Program-made: the position numbers and the translations under genes | The notes under the pieces: model-generated | Seen by the model: the letters and a program-made list of their open reading frames with translations, nothing else | What the model was told of the DNA's origin: nothing | Databases searched by the model: none | DNA from: Rhodospirillaceae bacterium | GTDB lineage: Bacteria > Pseudomonadota > Alphaproteobacteria > Rhodospirillales > Rhodospirillaceae | DNA length: 64,000 nt | Assembly (NCBI GenBank): GCA_947476695.1 | Contig: CANJRD010000006.1 | Span: 62,001-126,000 of the forward strand | Direction: 5' to 3' | In this document: piece after piece, positions 52,694-60,600 of the stretch | Layout of the letters: the number at the start of each line of letters is the position of its first letter | Numbering within the stretch: position 1 is the stretch's first letter

Positions 52694-53053
52694 CTACTTG
52701 ATTGGCCCGGCCATCGCGATCGCGAGCGTCGTGCAGGGATAAATGCTGCTGACGCGCGTGATGTGACCTTGGCCCTTGAGATCCTGCAGGAAGATCATCT
52801 CGCCGCGTGCGAACTGGCGGCGGTCGCCGTTCGAGACGGTGATGTCGAGCTGGCCTTCCATCACGCAGAGGTAGGTCATGTTCTCCATCGGGCGGAAGTC
52901 GACGAAGTGCCCCGGCTGGTGCACGGCCATCTGCCAGAACAGCACGTCCTGGTTCTTCAGCTGTTGGCGGCGCGGCGGTCCCGACAACGGTAGTTCCTGC
53001 TGGCCGAAATAACTGTGGCCGCGATCATCTGTGTAGATGTTCGGTATGATCAT
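52694..53053 (-). CDS. Cupin-like protein, type 1
   Basis: The 119-residue protein starts MIIPNIYTDDRGHSYFGQQELPLSG. It shares VLFWQMAVHQPGHFVDFRPMENM, GQLDITVSNGDRRQFARGEMIFLQDLKGQGH and YPCTTLAIAM with 26825-27223 and 59678-60040. ATG 53053 is preceded by ggggagg. It is the first gene of a four-cupin operon and divergent from another type 3 cupin. Confidence 0.77.
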   Translation of the reverse strand: MIIPNIYTDDRGHSYFGQQELPLSGPPRRQQLKNQDVLFWQMAVHQPGHFVDFRPMENMTYLCVMEGQLDITVSNGDRRQFARGEMIFLQDLKGQGHITRVSSIYPCTTLAIAMAGPIK

Positions 53054-53193
53054 CCGATCCTCCCCGGGTGTGAAACGAGCTTTAGTCTGCTCGACGGGAA
53101 GCGTTGCACGGGGCTTGCGACAGACGCAACGCATGCCAGGCCCGCGCGCGGGTTATCGATGGGTCGGGCTCGCGTCGTGGACCGCCATTGCCC

Positions 53194-53211
53194 GCACGTA
53201 AATTAGCGTGC
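53194..53211. promoter_or_regulatory. Palindrome in a divergent cupin promoter region
   Basis: gcacg and cgtgc flank an AT-rich centre (gcacgtaaattagcgtgc) in the 192-bp gap between the cupin genes at 53053 and 53246. A possible operator; no regulator can be named. Confidence 0.35.
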
Positions 53212-53245
53212 AGCATTGTTGGTGAAATATCTGGGGGAGCGGGCG

Positions 53246-54121
53246 ATGCGATCGATCTATGCCTTGGGCCTAGCGGCGCTGTTCTGCGCAACGTCTGTCT
53301 TCGCGCAGACGCCGGCCTACAAATACGTCGTGCGCGGCGACACGGTGCCCGACGTGCCTTTCGCCGCATGGGAGAGCAAGGACTCGCTCGGCACCGCCTG
53401 GCACCTTGTGTCCGGCGCAGAGGTGGCCACGGCACCGAAGACGGCGACACGCTACACCGTCAAAACCGTGCGCTGGCCGACCGGAACGGTCAGCGTTCTG
53501 ACGTTCCCGAAAGCCGGCGGCGGCGTGCTCTATGCGCTCGCGGGCGAAACCGAGTTCTACGTCCTCAAAGGCGCGGTGAAGGCGACAGTCGGCGACGAGA
53601 CGCTCGACCTTAAAGCCGGTGACGTGGCGCGCGAACCGCGCGGAGTCCTGCGCAATGCGGGCCCGGCAGAGGACACCGTGCTCGTCGCCTGGGACGTCAC
53701 CAGTCTCGACGGCAAGATCGGTCCCGCCGTCGTGCGGGCCAAGGACGCGAAGACCGTCCCCTCATGGCAGTGGCAACAGGACGGCAAGACAATCCGTGCC
53801 GCCACCGTCGAGGACACCAAGAAGGCCCCGCCGGATGCCGTCAGGCTGACGGTCACGCGCTATGAGTTTCCGGGCAACTCCATCCGGGTTGCGAACATGG
53901 ATGCGGCCGTGCACCCGACGGCCCCCGCCCAGGTGCCGATGGACTCGCTGATCTATCTCACCTCGGGCCATGTGCGCTTTCACCAGGGGGGTGAGGTTGT
54001 CGAGCTGCATGGCGGCGATTTCATCCGGGAAGACGCCAGCCAGTCCCAAGTCTGGGAGCACTTGGAAAAGTCATCTTTCGTCACCACCAGCGCTTTGGCG
54101 GAAGGGGCGGGGCGACGTTAA
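53246..54121 (+). CDS. Exported double-cupin protein, type 3
   Basis: The protein has 291 residues from ATG 53246 with a gggggag RBS; an in-frame upstream ATG (53216) lacks one. The signal peptide ends SVFAQ. The first half has WPTGTVSVLTFPKAGGGVLYALAGETEFYVLKG and the second has EDTKKAPPDAV, GNSIRVANMD and LIYLTSGHVRFHQGGEVV. It is the most diverged of the type 3 set. It stands alone before the 220-bp promoter region of module C. Confidence 0.75.
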   Translation: MRSIYALGLAALFCATSVFAQTPAYKYVVRGDTVPDVPFAAWESKDSLGTAWHLVSGAEVATAPKTATRYTVKTVRWPTGTVSVLTFPKAGGGVLYALAGETEFYVLKGAVKATVGDETLDLKAGDVAREPRGVLRNAGPAEDTVLVAWDVTSLDGKIGPAVVRAKDAKTVPSWQWQQDGKTIRAATVEDTKKAPPDAVRLTVTRYEFPGNSIRVANMDAAVHPTAPAQVPMDSLIYLTSGHVRFHQGGEVVELHGGDFIREDASQSQVWEHLEKSSFVTTSALAEGAGRR

Positions 54122-54237
54122 ACTGCGCGCGCGCTGATATTCCTCGTCGGAAACAGCGATTTATGCTGCAAATTCAAAGAGATGTTACCAGATTTGTGTC
54201 CACTAAGTGAGTCAATTCCCATACAAGAGTGGTCCCG

Positions 54238-54266
54238 TTGGATTGGTTTCATTACCTTTTTAGAAT
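54238..54266 (+). promoter_or_regulatory. Promoter of module C
   Basis: TTGGAT (54238-54243) and TAGAAT (54261-54266) are 17 bp apart, about 70 nt before the first gene of module C. The surrounding 54130-54270 is AT-rich compared with the coding DNA, fitting a regulated promoter. Confidence 0.6.
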
Positions 54267-54341
54267 GACCGAACTACGGACGGGGCTTGCCGGGGAGGCG
54301 GGGCCCAATCTGTCGTCGGTCATGTAGTGGGAGATGACTGA

Positions 54342-55472
54342 GTGACCCTATCCTTCCGACAGATTTGCCTGCCGCTCAGTGTTGCAGCTTTCGCTGCGCT
54401 CACAGCGGCCAGCCCTGCCTCGGCCGCCGACGGAAAGACGCTCGGCTTCGTCGTGCGCGATTGGTTCACGGCCGTCTACAACACGAAGTACATGGACGAG
54501 TGCCCGGAAGGCCTCACCATGACCAACGACGAAATCTACATGAAGACGCTCACGAAAGAGGAGCGCGGCAAGTTCACCGGTAACGGGTACATCCAGCTTC
54601 AGGACCGTCAGGGCGTCGCGATGCGTCGCGGCCCGAACAAGGAAGAAGTCTGCGTCGATCCGTCGGGCGTGAAGGATCCGCCGATGAAGATCGTCGAGGG
54701 CAAGTACTCCTTCGGTGCCAATCTCGACGGTACCGAAGATGGGCACGCGACTGCGAAGTCGTGCAAGCACGAGAAGTTCATCAGCGCCGTCGACGGCAAG
54801 ACCAAAGTCGACAACCAGATGTATCGCCTGACCGGCTGCACTTACGGCTTCCGCAAGGGCGGCCTCGTCGACACCAATGCCAACGAACTGCGCGGCACGT
54901 CGGGCCTCGGGATGATCTTGATCGAAGTTACCGGCGTCGATGATCCGCGTAACGACGATGACGTGAAAGTCTCGTTCTATCGCTCGATCGATCAATATGC
55001 GTTCGACGGCAATGGCAAACCGCTGCCTTACACGAGCTATCGCGTTGAAATGGGCGTCGACGGGAAACCGGCGTACGGCGACACGTTGAAGGGCAAGATC
55101 AAGGACGGTGTGGTGAGCACGGAGCGCGGCGATGTCTCGCTGCCGTTCTACGGCAACTATGCGTTCATGAGTCCGCGGATCAAGGACCTGGGTTTGCAAA
55201 TGCAGATCGCCGCGGACGGGAAGTCCATGACCGGCCAGATCACCGGCTATTTCGACAGCAAGGATTACGTCCACTACGCGAATGGGCTCATTGGCCATTC
55301 GACCATCGGCGACAGCTGCCCGGCCTATCACGAGATGGGGCCGAAGCTTGCCGACGGTTATCCCGATCCGGTGACGGGCGAATGCACGGCGTTCTCGTCG
55401 GCGTTCGACATCACCGGTTATGCGGCATTCGTCGTGAAGCCGAAGTCGGAAACGCGGACCTCGGAAAGTTAG
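54342..55472 (+). CDS. Exported six-cysteine protein X, module C
   Basis: The protein has 376 residues from a GTG start. The signal peptide ends ASAAD and is followed by KTLGFVVRDWFTAVYNTKYMDECPEG. All six shared cysteines are present (ECPEG, EVCVDP, KSCKHEKF, TGCTYG, SCPAY, GECTAF). It is closer to the module A copy (for example TNANELRGTSGLGMILIEVTG) than to module B. The first gene of module C; the DUF1592 gene begins 1 nt after its stop. Confidence 0.85.
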   Translation: MTLSFRQICLPLSVAAFAALTAASPASAADGKTLGFVVRDWFTAVYNTKYMDECPEGLTMTNDEIYMKTLTKEERGKFTGNGYIQLQDRQGVAMRRGPNKEEVCVDPSGVKDPPMKIVEGKYSFGANLDGTEDGHATAKSCKHEKFISAVDGKTKVDNQMYRLTGCTYGFRKGGLVDTNANELRGTSGLGMILIEVTGVDDPRNDDDVKVSFYRSIDQYAFDGNGKPLPYTSYRVEMGVDGKPAYGDTLKGKIKDGVVSTERGDVSLPFYGNYAFMSPRIKDLGLQMQIAADGKSMTGQITGYFDSKDYVHYANGLIGHSTIGDSCPAYHEMGPKLADGYPDPVTGECTAFSSAFDITGYAAFVVKPKSETRTSES

Positions 55473-55473
55473 G

Positions 55474-57141
55474 ATGATGAACGTGGCTTTCCGCAAAAAT
55501 TGTTTGAAGTTGGGAGCGGTGGTGCTCGCAGCCGCCGTGTTGGCCGCCTGCGGACCGTCGGAGCCGAAGACGGCCGGCGCACCGCCGGACATGCGCCGCC
55601 TGACCGACGAGCAATACCACAACATCATCTCCGACGTGTTCGGCCCGAACATCGTCGTCGGCGGTCGCGGCGATCCGCTGCTGCGCGTCGACGGGCTGCT
55701 GCAAGTCGGCGCCCGCAGTGCCCGCGTTACGCCGTCGGGCGTCGAGCAGTATTACGCGATGGCGAAGTCGATCGCCGCGCAGGTCGTCAGCCCTGAATAT
55801 CGCGGCAGCCTCGTACCCTGCCAGCCGAAGGACGCCAATGCGCCGGACGAAGCCTGCACGAAGACGTACTTCCAGCGCCTCGGAAGGATTTTGTATCGCC
55901 ACCCGTTGAGCGATGCCGATCTGAAGCTCGTGGCGGATTCCGCCAACACCGTCGCGGACACGACGCATGACTTCTATCGCGGCCTTGCCTTTGGCCTGGA
56001 AGCGATGCTCGTCAGCCCGAAGTTCCTGTTCGTCGTCGATGAGACCGAGGCAGGTCCGAACGGCGGCCTGCGTCTGACGAACTACTCCAAGGCGTCTCGC
56101 CTCAGCTTCTTCCTGTGGAACACCACGCCGGACGAAGAGTTGCTGGGGGCGGCGGAGAAGGGTGAACTCAATTCCAAGAATGGGCTCACCAAGCAGGTCG
56201 AGCGCATGATGAAGTCGCATCGCGTCGATGGCGGCGTGCGCGCGTTCTTTGCGGACTTCCTCGGCTTCGACCGCTTCGAAAACCTCGAAAAAGATACCGT
56301 GATCTACCCGGCCTACAGCGTGAATGTCGCGCTGGATGCCCGCGAGCAGTTGCTGCGTACCATCACCGATACGCTGCTCGTCCAGAATGCCGACTATCGC
56401 GACATCTTCACGACGCGGAAGACGTTCCTGACCTCGACGCTGGGCCGCATCTATCAGGTCGCGATCGACCGTCCGGACGGCGGTTGGATGCGTTACGAAT
56501 TTCCCCAAGGGGATCAGCATGTCGGCATCGTGACGCAGATCGGCTTCGTCGCGCTGGCCTCGCATCCGGGCCGTTCGTCGCCGACGATCCGGGGCAAGGC
56601 GATCCGCGAACTGCTGTTGTGTCAGCATGTGCCCGATCCGCCGGGCGACGTCGACTTCTCGCTGTTCAACGATCTGAACTCGCCGAACAAGACGGCGCGT
56701 CAGCGCCTCAGCGCGCACGCCACCACGCCGACCTGCGCCGGATGCCATAAGGTCACCGATCCCATTGGTCTCGGCCTTGAGCATTTCGACGGCATCGGCC
56801 AGATGCGCGACAGCGAGAACGGCGAGCTGATCAGCACCGCCGGCGATCTCGACGGCATCGCTTACAAAGACGCCGCCGGCTTGGCGCAGGCGATCCACGA
56901 CAATCCCTCCGCCACGACCTGCGTCGTCAATCGTCTGGCGGCTTACGCATTGGGCCGCTCGCTTGGGAACGGCGACAAGGAACTCGTCAATTACCTGAGC
57001 GAATCGTTCTCGCGCGATGGGTTCAAGTTCAGCAAACTGATGGAGACCATCGCATTGGGCGATGCGCTCTACACGATCAAGCCGCCGGCCGGTGCCACCG
57101 CCGCAAACGCAGAGACTTCGAACAAGGAGCCACACTCATGA
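55474..57141 (+). CDS. DUF1592/DUF1588/DUF1585 lipoprotein with CxxCH, module C
   Basis: The 555-residue protein has a lipobox (LAAC, Cys26). The domain series is MRRLTDEQYHNIISDVFG, RILYRHPLSDADL, ASRLSFFLWNTTPDEELL, GRSSPTIRGKAIRELLLCQHVPDPPG and DPIGLGLEHFDGIG. TCAGCHK is conserved. It overlaps the DUF1552 gene by 4 nt. A membrane-anchored, possibly haem-bearing protein facing the periplasm or cell surface; function unknown. Confidence 0.88.
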   Translation: MMNVAFRKNCLKLGAVVLAAAVLAACGPSEPKTAGAPPDMRRLTDEQYHNIISDVFGPNIVVGGRGDPLLRVDGLLQVGARSARVTPSGVEQYYAMAKSIAAQVVSPEYRGSLVPCQPKDANAPDEACTKTYFQRLGRILYRHPLSDADLKLVADSANTVADTTHDFYRGLAFGLEAMLVSPKFLFVVDETEAGPNGGLRLTNYSKASRLSFFLWNTTPDEELLGAAEKGELNSKNGLTKQVERMMKSHRVDGGVRAFFADFLGFDRFENLEKDTVIYPAYSVNVALDAREQLLRTITDTLLVQNADYRDIFTTRKTFLTSTLGRIYQVAIDRPDGGWMRYEFPQGDQHVGIVTQIGFVALASHPGRSSPTIRGKAIRELLLCQHVPDPPGDVDFSLFNDLNSPNKTARQRLSAHATTPTCAGCHKVTDPIGLGLEHFDGIGQMRDSENGELISTAGDLDGIAYKDAAGLAQAIHDNPSATTCVVNRLAAYALGRSLGNGDKELVNYLSESFSRDGFKFSKLMETIALGDALYTIKPPAGATAANAETSNKEPHS

Positions 57142-58511
57142 GCATCCTCCTTCCCAAGCCCCTCACACGTCGCAGCGCGATGCGCGGCATGTTGGGTTCG
57201 ACGGCGATTGCCGTCGGCATGCCCTTCCTCGATTGCTTCCTGAACAACAGCGGTACAGCGCTCGCCGCCACCGGCGCGCCGATCCCGACGCGCTTCGGCA
57301 CGTGGTACTGGGGCATGGGACACACCCCCGGTCATGCGGTTGTCGAAAAGCGCCAGACGCAGATGGGCATCGACTTCCTCGAAGAGTGCGAAGCGCTCAA
57401 CGCGATCAAGCACAAGGTGAATTATTTCGGCACCTTCGGCATGCCGCTCGACGGCCGGTCGAACTACACGCACTGGTCGGGCTGGGTCGCGAACCGCACC
57501 GGCACCGCGCCGATGCGTGTGAATGAAATCCCGACGGTTACGCTCGACCTGATTGTCGCCGATCACATCGGCGCCGGCTCGCGCTTCAAGACGCTCGATG
57601 CCTCCGCCATCGGCATCGCGCGCGAGAACTACAGCGCGCGCAATACCGACAGCCGTGGTGCGGCGGACCCGTCGCCGGTCTCGCTTTACGCGCGCGTCTT
57701 CGGGCCGGACTTCATGGACCCGAACAAGGCCGACTTTAAGCCGAACGTCGAAGTCATGCTGCGCAAAAGCGTGTTGTCGGCGTTCAACGACAGCAACAAG
57801 GAATACATCAAGAACCTCGGCGCCGCCGACAAGGCGCGTCTCGATGAGTACTTCACCTCGATCCGCGAGATCGAGAACCAGCTCGCGCACCAGCTCGAGA
57901 AGCCGGCGGCGAACGAGGCCTGCCTCGTGCCGCCCGCCCCGAAGAACCCGGATGTCGACGGCGTGTCGAACGTTCGCGAAGTGCCGGTGGTGACAGAGAC
58001 GCACAAGGTCATGGCCAAGCTGATGGCGATGGCGGTGGCGTGCAACCAGACCAAGGTCTTCAACATGGTCTTCACCGACAACTTCGCCACGTGGCGCAAG
58101 AAGGGCGAGACCTACACGCACCATCTGGTCACGCATGAAGAGCTTGTCGACGAGAAGCTCGGCTATCAGCCGATCGCCTTCTACTTCAACAAGGCCTGCA
58201 TGGACGGTTGGGCGACCTATCTGCAGACCTTCGACGCGATCAAGGAAGGCGACGGCACACTGCTCGACAACTGCCTGATCTTTGCTTCCAGCGAAACCAA
58301 TTACGCGCGCCTGCACACCATCGACGGCGTGCCGGTGTACCTGGGCGGCAAGGCGGGCGGCAAAATGAAGTCCGGCATGCACGTCGTCGGCGGTGGCGAT
58401 CCGATCACCCGCGTCGGCTTCACGGCCATGAAGCTGATGGGCGTGCCGCTCGAGAAGTGGGGCACGGCGTCGCTGCAGACGTCCAAGGTCATCTCGGACA
58501 TCTACGCCTAA
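57138..58511 (+). CDS. DUF1552 protein with Tat-type N-terminus, module C
   Basis: The 457-residue protein has a twin-arginine start (TRRSAMRGMLGSTAIAVGMPFLDCF). It has TRFGTWYWGMGHTPGHAVVEKRQT (almost identical to module A), MPLDGRSNYTHWSGWVANRTG, YSARNTDSRGAADPSP, SIREIENQLAHQL and ETNYARLHTIDGVPVY with GDPITRVGFTAMKLMG. Length and start match the module A paralogue. It is followed by the secreted-repeat gene after 30 nt. Confidence 0.88.
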   Translation: MSILLPKPLTRRSAMRGMLGSTAIAVGMPFLDCFLNNSGTALAATGAPIPTRFGTWYWGMGHTPGHAVVEKRQTQMGIDFLEECEALNAIKHKVNYFGTFGMPLDGRSNYTHWSGWVANRTGTAPMRVNEIPTVTLDLIVADHIGAGSRFKTLDASAIGIARENYSARNTDSRGAADPSPVSLYARVFGPDFMDPNKADFKPNVEVMLRKSVLSAFNDSNKEYIKNLGAADKARLDEYFTSIREIENQLAHQLEKPAANEACLVPPAPKNPDVDGVSNVREVPVVTETHKVMAKLMAMAVACNQTKVFNMVFTDNFATWRKKGETYTHHLVTHEELVDEKLGYQPIAFYFNKACMDGWATYLQTFDAIKEGDGTLLDNCLIFASSETNYARLHTIDGVPVYLGGKAGGKMKSGMHVVGGGDPITRVGFTAMKLMGVPLEKWGTASLQTSKVISDIYA

Positions 58512-58541
58512 GTTTCGCGCGAAGTAGAACAGGACCGTCCT

Positions 58542-59645
58542 ATGGCATCAGTTGCGCGGCTCGGACTTATCGCGTTCGCGGCTCTGTGCATCGGCACAGC
58601 CGCATCGCAAGCCGAGCAGGGTCCGGCAGAGGTCAAACTCGACCAGCAGGGCCACGGCTGGCTGTTGCAGGATGCCAAGGGAATGACCCTGTACACCTAC
58701 TCGAAGGATCAGGATCCGACGAAGTCGGCATGCCTCGGTCCTTGTGCGCAACAATGGCCGCCGCTCATCGCCCCGGACGATGCGAAGGCAGATGGCGATT
58801 GGTCGCTGGCCACGCGCGACGACGGCAAGAAGCAGTGGGTGTTCCGTGGCAAGCCACTCTATCGCTATTCGAGCGACGTCTCGCCCAAAGACTCCTATGG
58901 CGACGGCCAGCAGAACTCTTGGTACGTGGCGCTGAAGCCGATCGCGACACCGCCGGGCTTGAGCAACAGCCGCACGCTGGTGGGCTATGTGCTGTCCAGC
59001 AGCAAAGAGATGACGCTCTACTACAACGACAAGGATAAGGACGGTAAGTCCGCCTGCGACGACAAGTGCGCGCGTACCTGGACGCCGGTCGAGATGCCGT
59101 GGATGGCCTCGCCGATCAACGGCGACTGGACGCGCTACACCCGCGCCGATGGCGTGCTGCAATGGGCCTATAAGGGCAAGCCGCTCTACACATATGCCGG
59201 GGATGTCGCGCCGAGCGAAGCCAATGGCGACGGTAAGGACAAAGTTTGGCACGCCGTCCAACTCCAGCCGCCGGCACCGGTGCCGGCCTGGGTGAAGCTG
59301 AGCGAATCCGATGCCGGCCCGCTGTACACCAACAGCCAGGGCAAGACGCTGTACCAGCACCAGGGCCGCAATCGCGGTGGGCGTTTCTCGGCAGAGTCCG
59401 CCCACGAGGTCGAAGCGCCGCAGGACTGGAGCCCGGTGCTGGCTGCCGACACCGATCAGCCCCTCGGTAATTGGTCGATCGTGAAGAACAGCGAGGGCAA
59501 GCGGCAGTGGGCTTACAAGGGCCTGATGCTGTTCACCTGCAATTGGGATAAAAACCCCGGCGACTTGCGCGGTATTCGCAGTGTGGACAGATCCTGGATC
59601 ACGATCATGCAGTCGGGTAAAAGAATGCCAGGCACTGGCTCGTAA
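58542..59645 (+). CDS. Secreted-repeat protein (PF03640/COG4315 type), module C
   Basis: The 367-residue protein has a signal peptide (about residues 1-26, ending SQAEQ) and three repeats: DAKGMTLYTYSKD with CLGPCAQQWPPL, SSKEMTLYYNDKD with CDDKCARTWTPV, and NSQGKTLYQHQGR without the cysteine pair. Loss of the Cys-x3-Cys pair in the third repeat is seen in all three modules in some form. The repeat spacing KKQWVFRGKPLYRYSSD matches the paralogues. A type 1 cupin gene follows 32 nt downstream. Confidence 0.85.
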   Translation: MASVARLGLIAFAALCIGTAASQAEQGPAEVKLDQQGHGWLLQDAKGMTLYTYSKDQDPTKSACLGPCAQQWPPLIAPDDAKADGDWSLATRDDGKKQWVFRGKPLYRYSSDVSPKDSYGDGQQNSWYVALKPIATPPGLSNSRTLVGYVLSSSKEMTLYYNDKDKDGKSACDDKCARTWTPVEMPWMASPINGDWTRYTRADGVLQWAYKGKPLYTYAGDVAPSEANGDGKDKVWHAVQLQPPAPVPAWVKLSESDAGPLYTNSQGKTLYQHQGRNRGGRFSAESAHEVEAPQDWSPVLAADTDQPLGNWSIVKNSEGKRQWAYKGLMLFTCNWDKNPGDLRGIRSVDRSWITIMQSGKRMPGTGS

Positions 59646-59677
59646 CATTCTGGCTACCCTGGGAGGGGGAACCGACA

Positions 59678-60040
59678 ATGATCATTCCGCGCCTTTACGA
59701 CGACGCTGATGGCCACTCGCATTGGGGCGAAGTGGAAATCAAGCAGACTGGCGACGACCATCGCATCAACTCGATACTGCAGGACGTCACCTATTGGCAG
59801 GTGTCCGTCAGCCAGCCGGGCTACGTCAGCGATTGGCGCCCGACCGGCGAAAGCAAGATGCTGGCGATCACGTCCGGGCAGATCACCATCACCGTCAGCA
59901 ACGGCGAAGTGCGTCACTTCAGCCGTGGCGACATGGTGTTTTGCCAAGACATGAAAGGCCAAGGCCACATGTCGAAGGTTGTCGGTATCGAGCCGTGCAC
60001 GGTGCTGCATATCGGCATGCCTGGAAATCTGAAGGGCTAA
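59678..60040 (+). CDS. Cupin-like protein, type 1, module C
   Basis: The 120-residue protein starts MIIPRLYDDADGHSHWGEVEI. It has VTYWQVSVSQPGYVSDWRPTGES, GQITITVSNGEVRHFSRGDMVFCQDMKGQGH and GIEPCTVLHIGMPG. It is the same set as 26825 and 52694. The RBS is gggaggggg at 59659-59667. It is embedded in module C between the secreted-repeat and CHRD genes, which ties the cupin family directly to the module. Confidence 0.8.
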   Translation: MIIPRLYDDADGHSHWGEVEIKQTGDDHRINSILQDVTYWQVSVSQPGYVSDWRPTGESKMLAITSGQITITVSNGEVRHFSRGDMVFCQDMKGQGHMSKVVGIEPCTVLHIGMPGNLKG

Positions 60041-60111
60041 CGCGACAGGCGCCGCGGCGCGTTGGTTAGAATTCAGCCGCGCGCGGCGGCATCTGTGGTG
60101 AGGATCTTCCG

Positions 60112-60591
60112 GTGCGTCAGGTTATTTTTGGGCTGTGCTTTGCGGCCTTGTTCACGGCCGGCCAGGCGGTCGCGCAAATGCCGCCGCCGGACACCGAAGG
60201 CCCGCCGATCAAGTGGCGCGCCGAACTCTCCGACGAACAGGAAAGCGCGCCGACCTACAGCCAGGGCAAGGGCGTCGCGGAATTCACCCTCGACCGCAAG
60301 ACCCAGCAGTTCGGTTGGAAGGTGACGTACACCGGCCTCGGCGAAGTCATCGGCGCGGCCGTGCATGGTCCGCAGACCCTCGGTGGCGAGGCGAGTGCGC
60401 TGTTCGATCTTGCGCCGAAGGGCCTCGGCAAGCTGCCGCTCGAAGGGTCTGTGATCCTGCACGACGGCGATATTCAGCTGCTGACCACCGACCGGTTCTA
60501 CGTGCAGATCCGCACGAAGAAATACCCGGTCGGTGAGATTCGCGGCCAGCTCGTCAAGCAGCGTCCGACCAAGTCGGACGTCACGCAGTAA
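60112..60591 (+). CDS. CHRD-domain exported protein, module C
   Basis: The protein has 159 residues from GTG 60112 (MRQVIFGLCFAALFTAGQAVAQ, signal peptide). The CHRD domain has AELSDEQESAPTYSQGKGVAEFTL, FGWKVTYTGLGEVIGAAVHGPQTLGGEASALFDL and LLTTDRFYVQIRTKKYPVGEIRGQL. It is the last gene of module C, convergent with the MFS gene 9 nt away. Confidence 0.87.
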   Translation: MRQVIFGLCFAALFTAGQAVAQMPPPDTEGPPIKWRAELSDEQESAPTYSQGKGVAEFTLDRKTQQFGWKVTYTGLGEVIGAAVHGPQTLGGEASALFDLAPKGLGKLPLEGSVILHDGDIQLLTTDRFYVQIRTKKYPVGEIRGQLVKQRPTKSDVTQ

Positions 60592-60600
60592 CCCAGCCGC

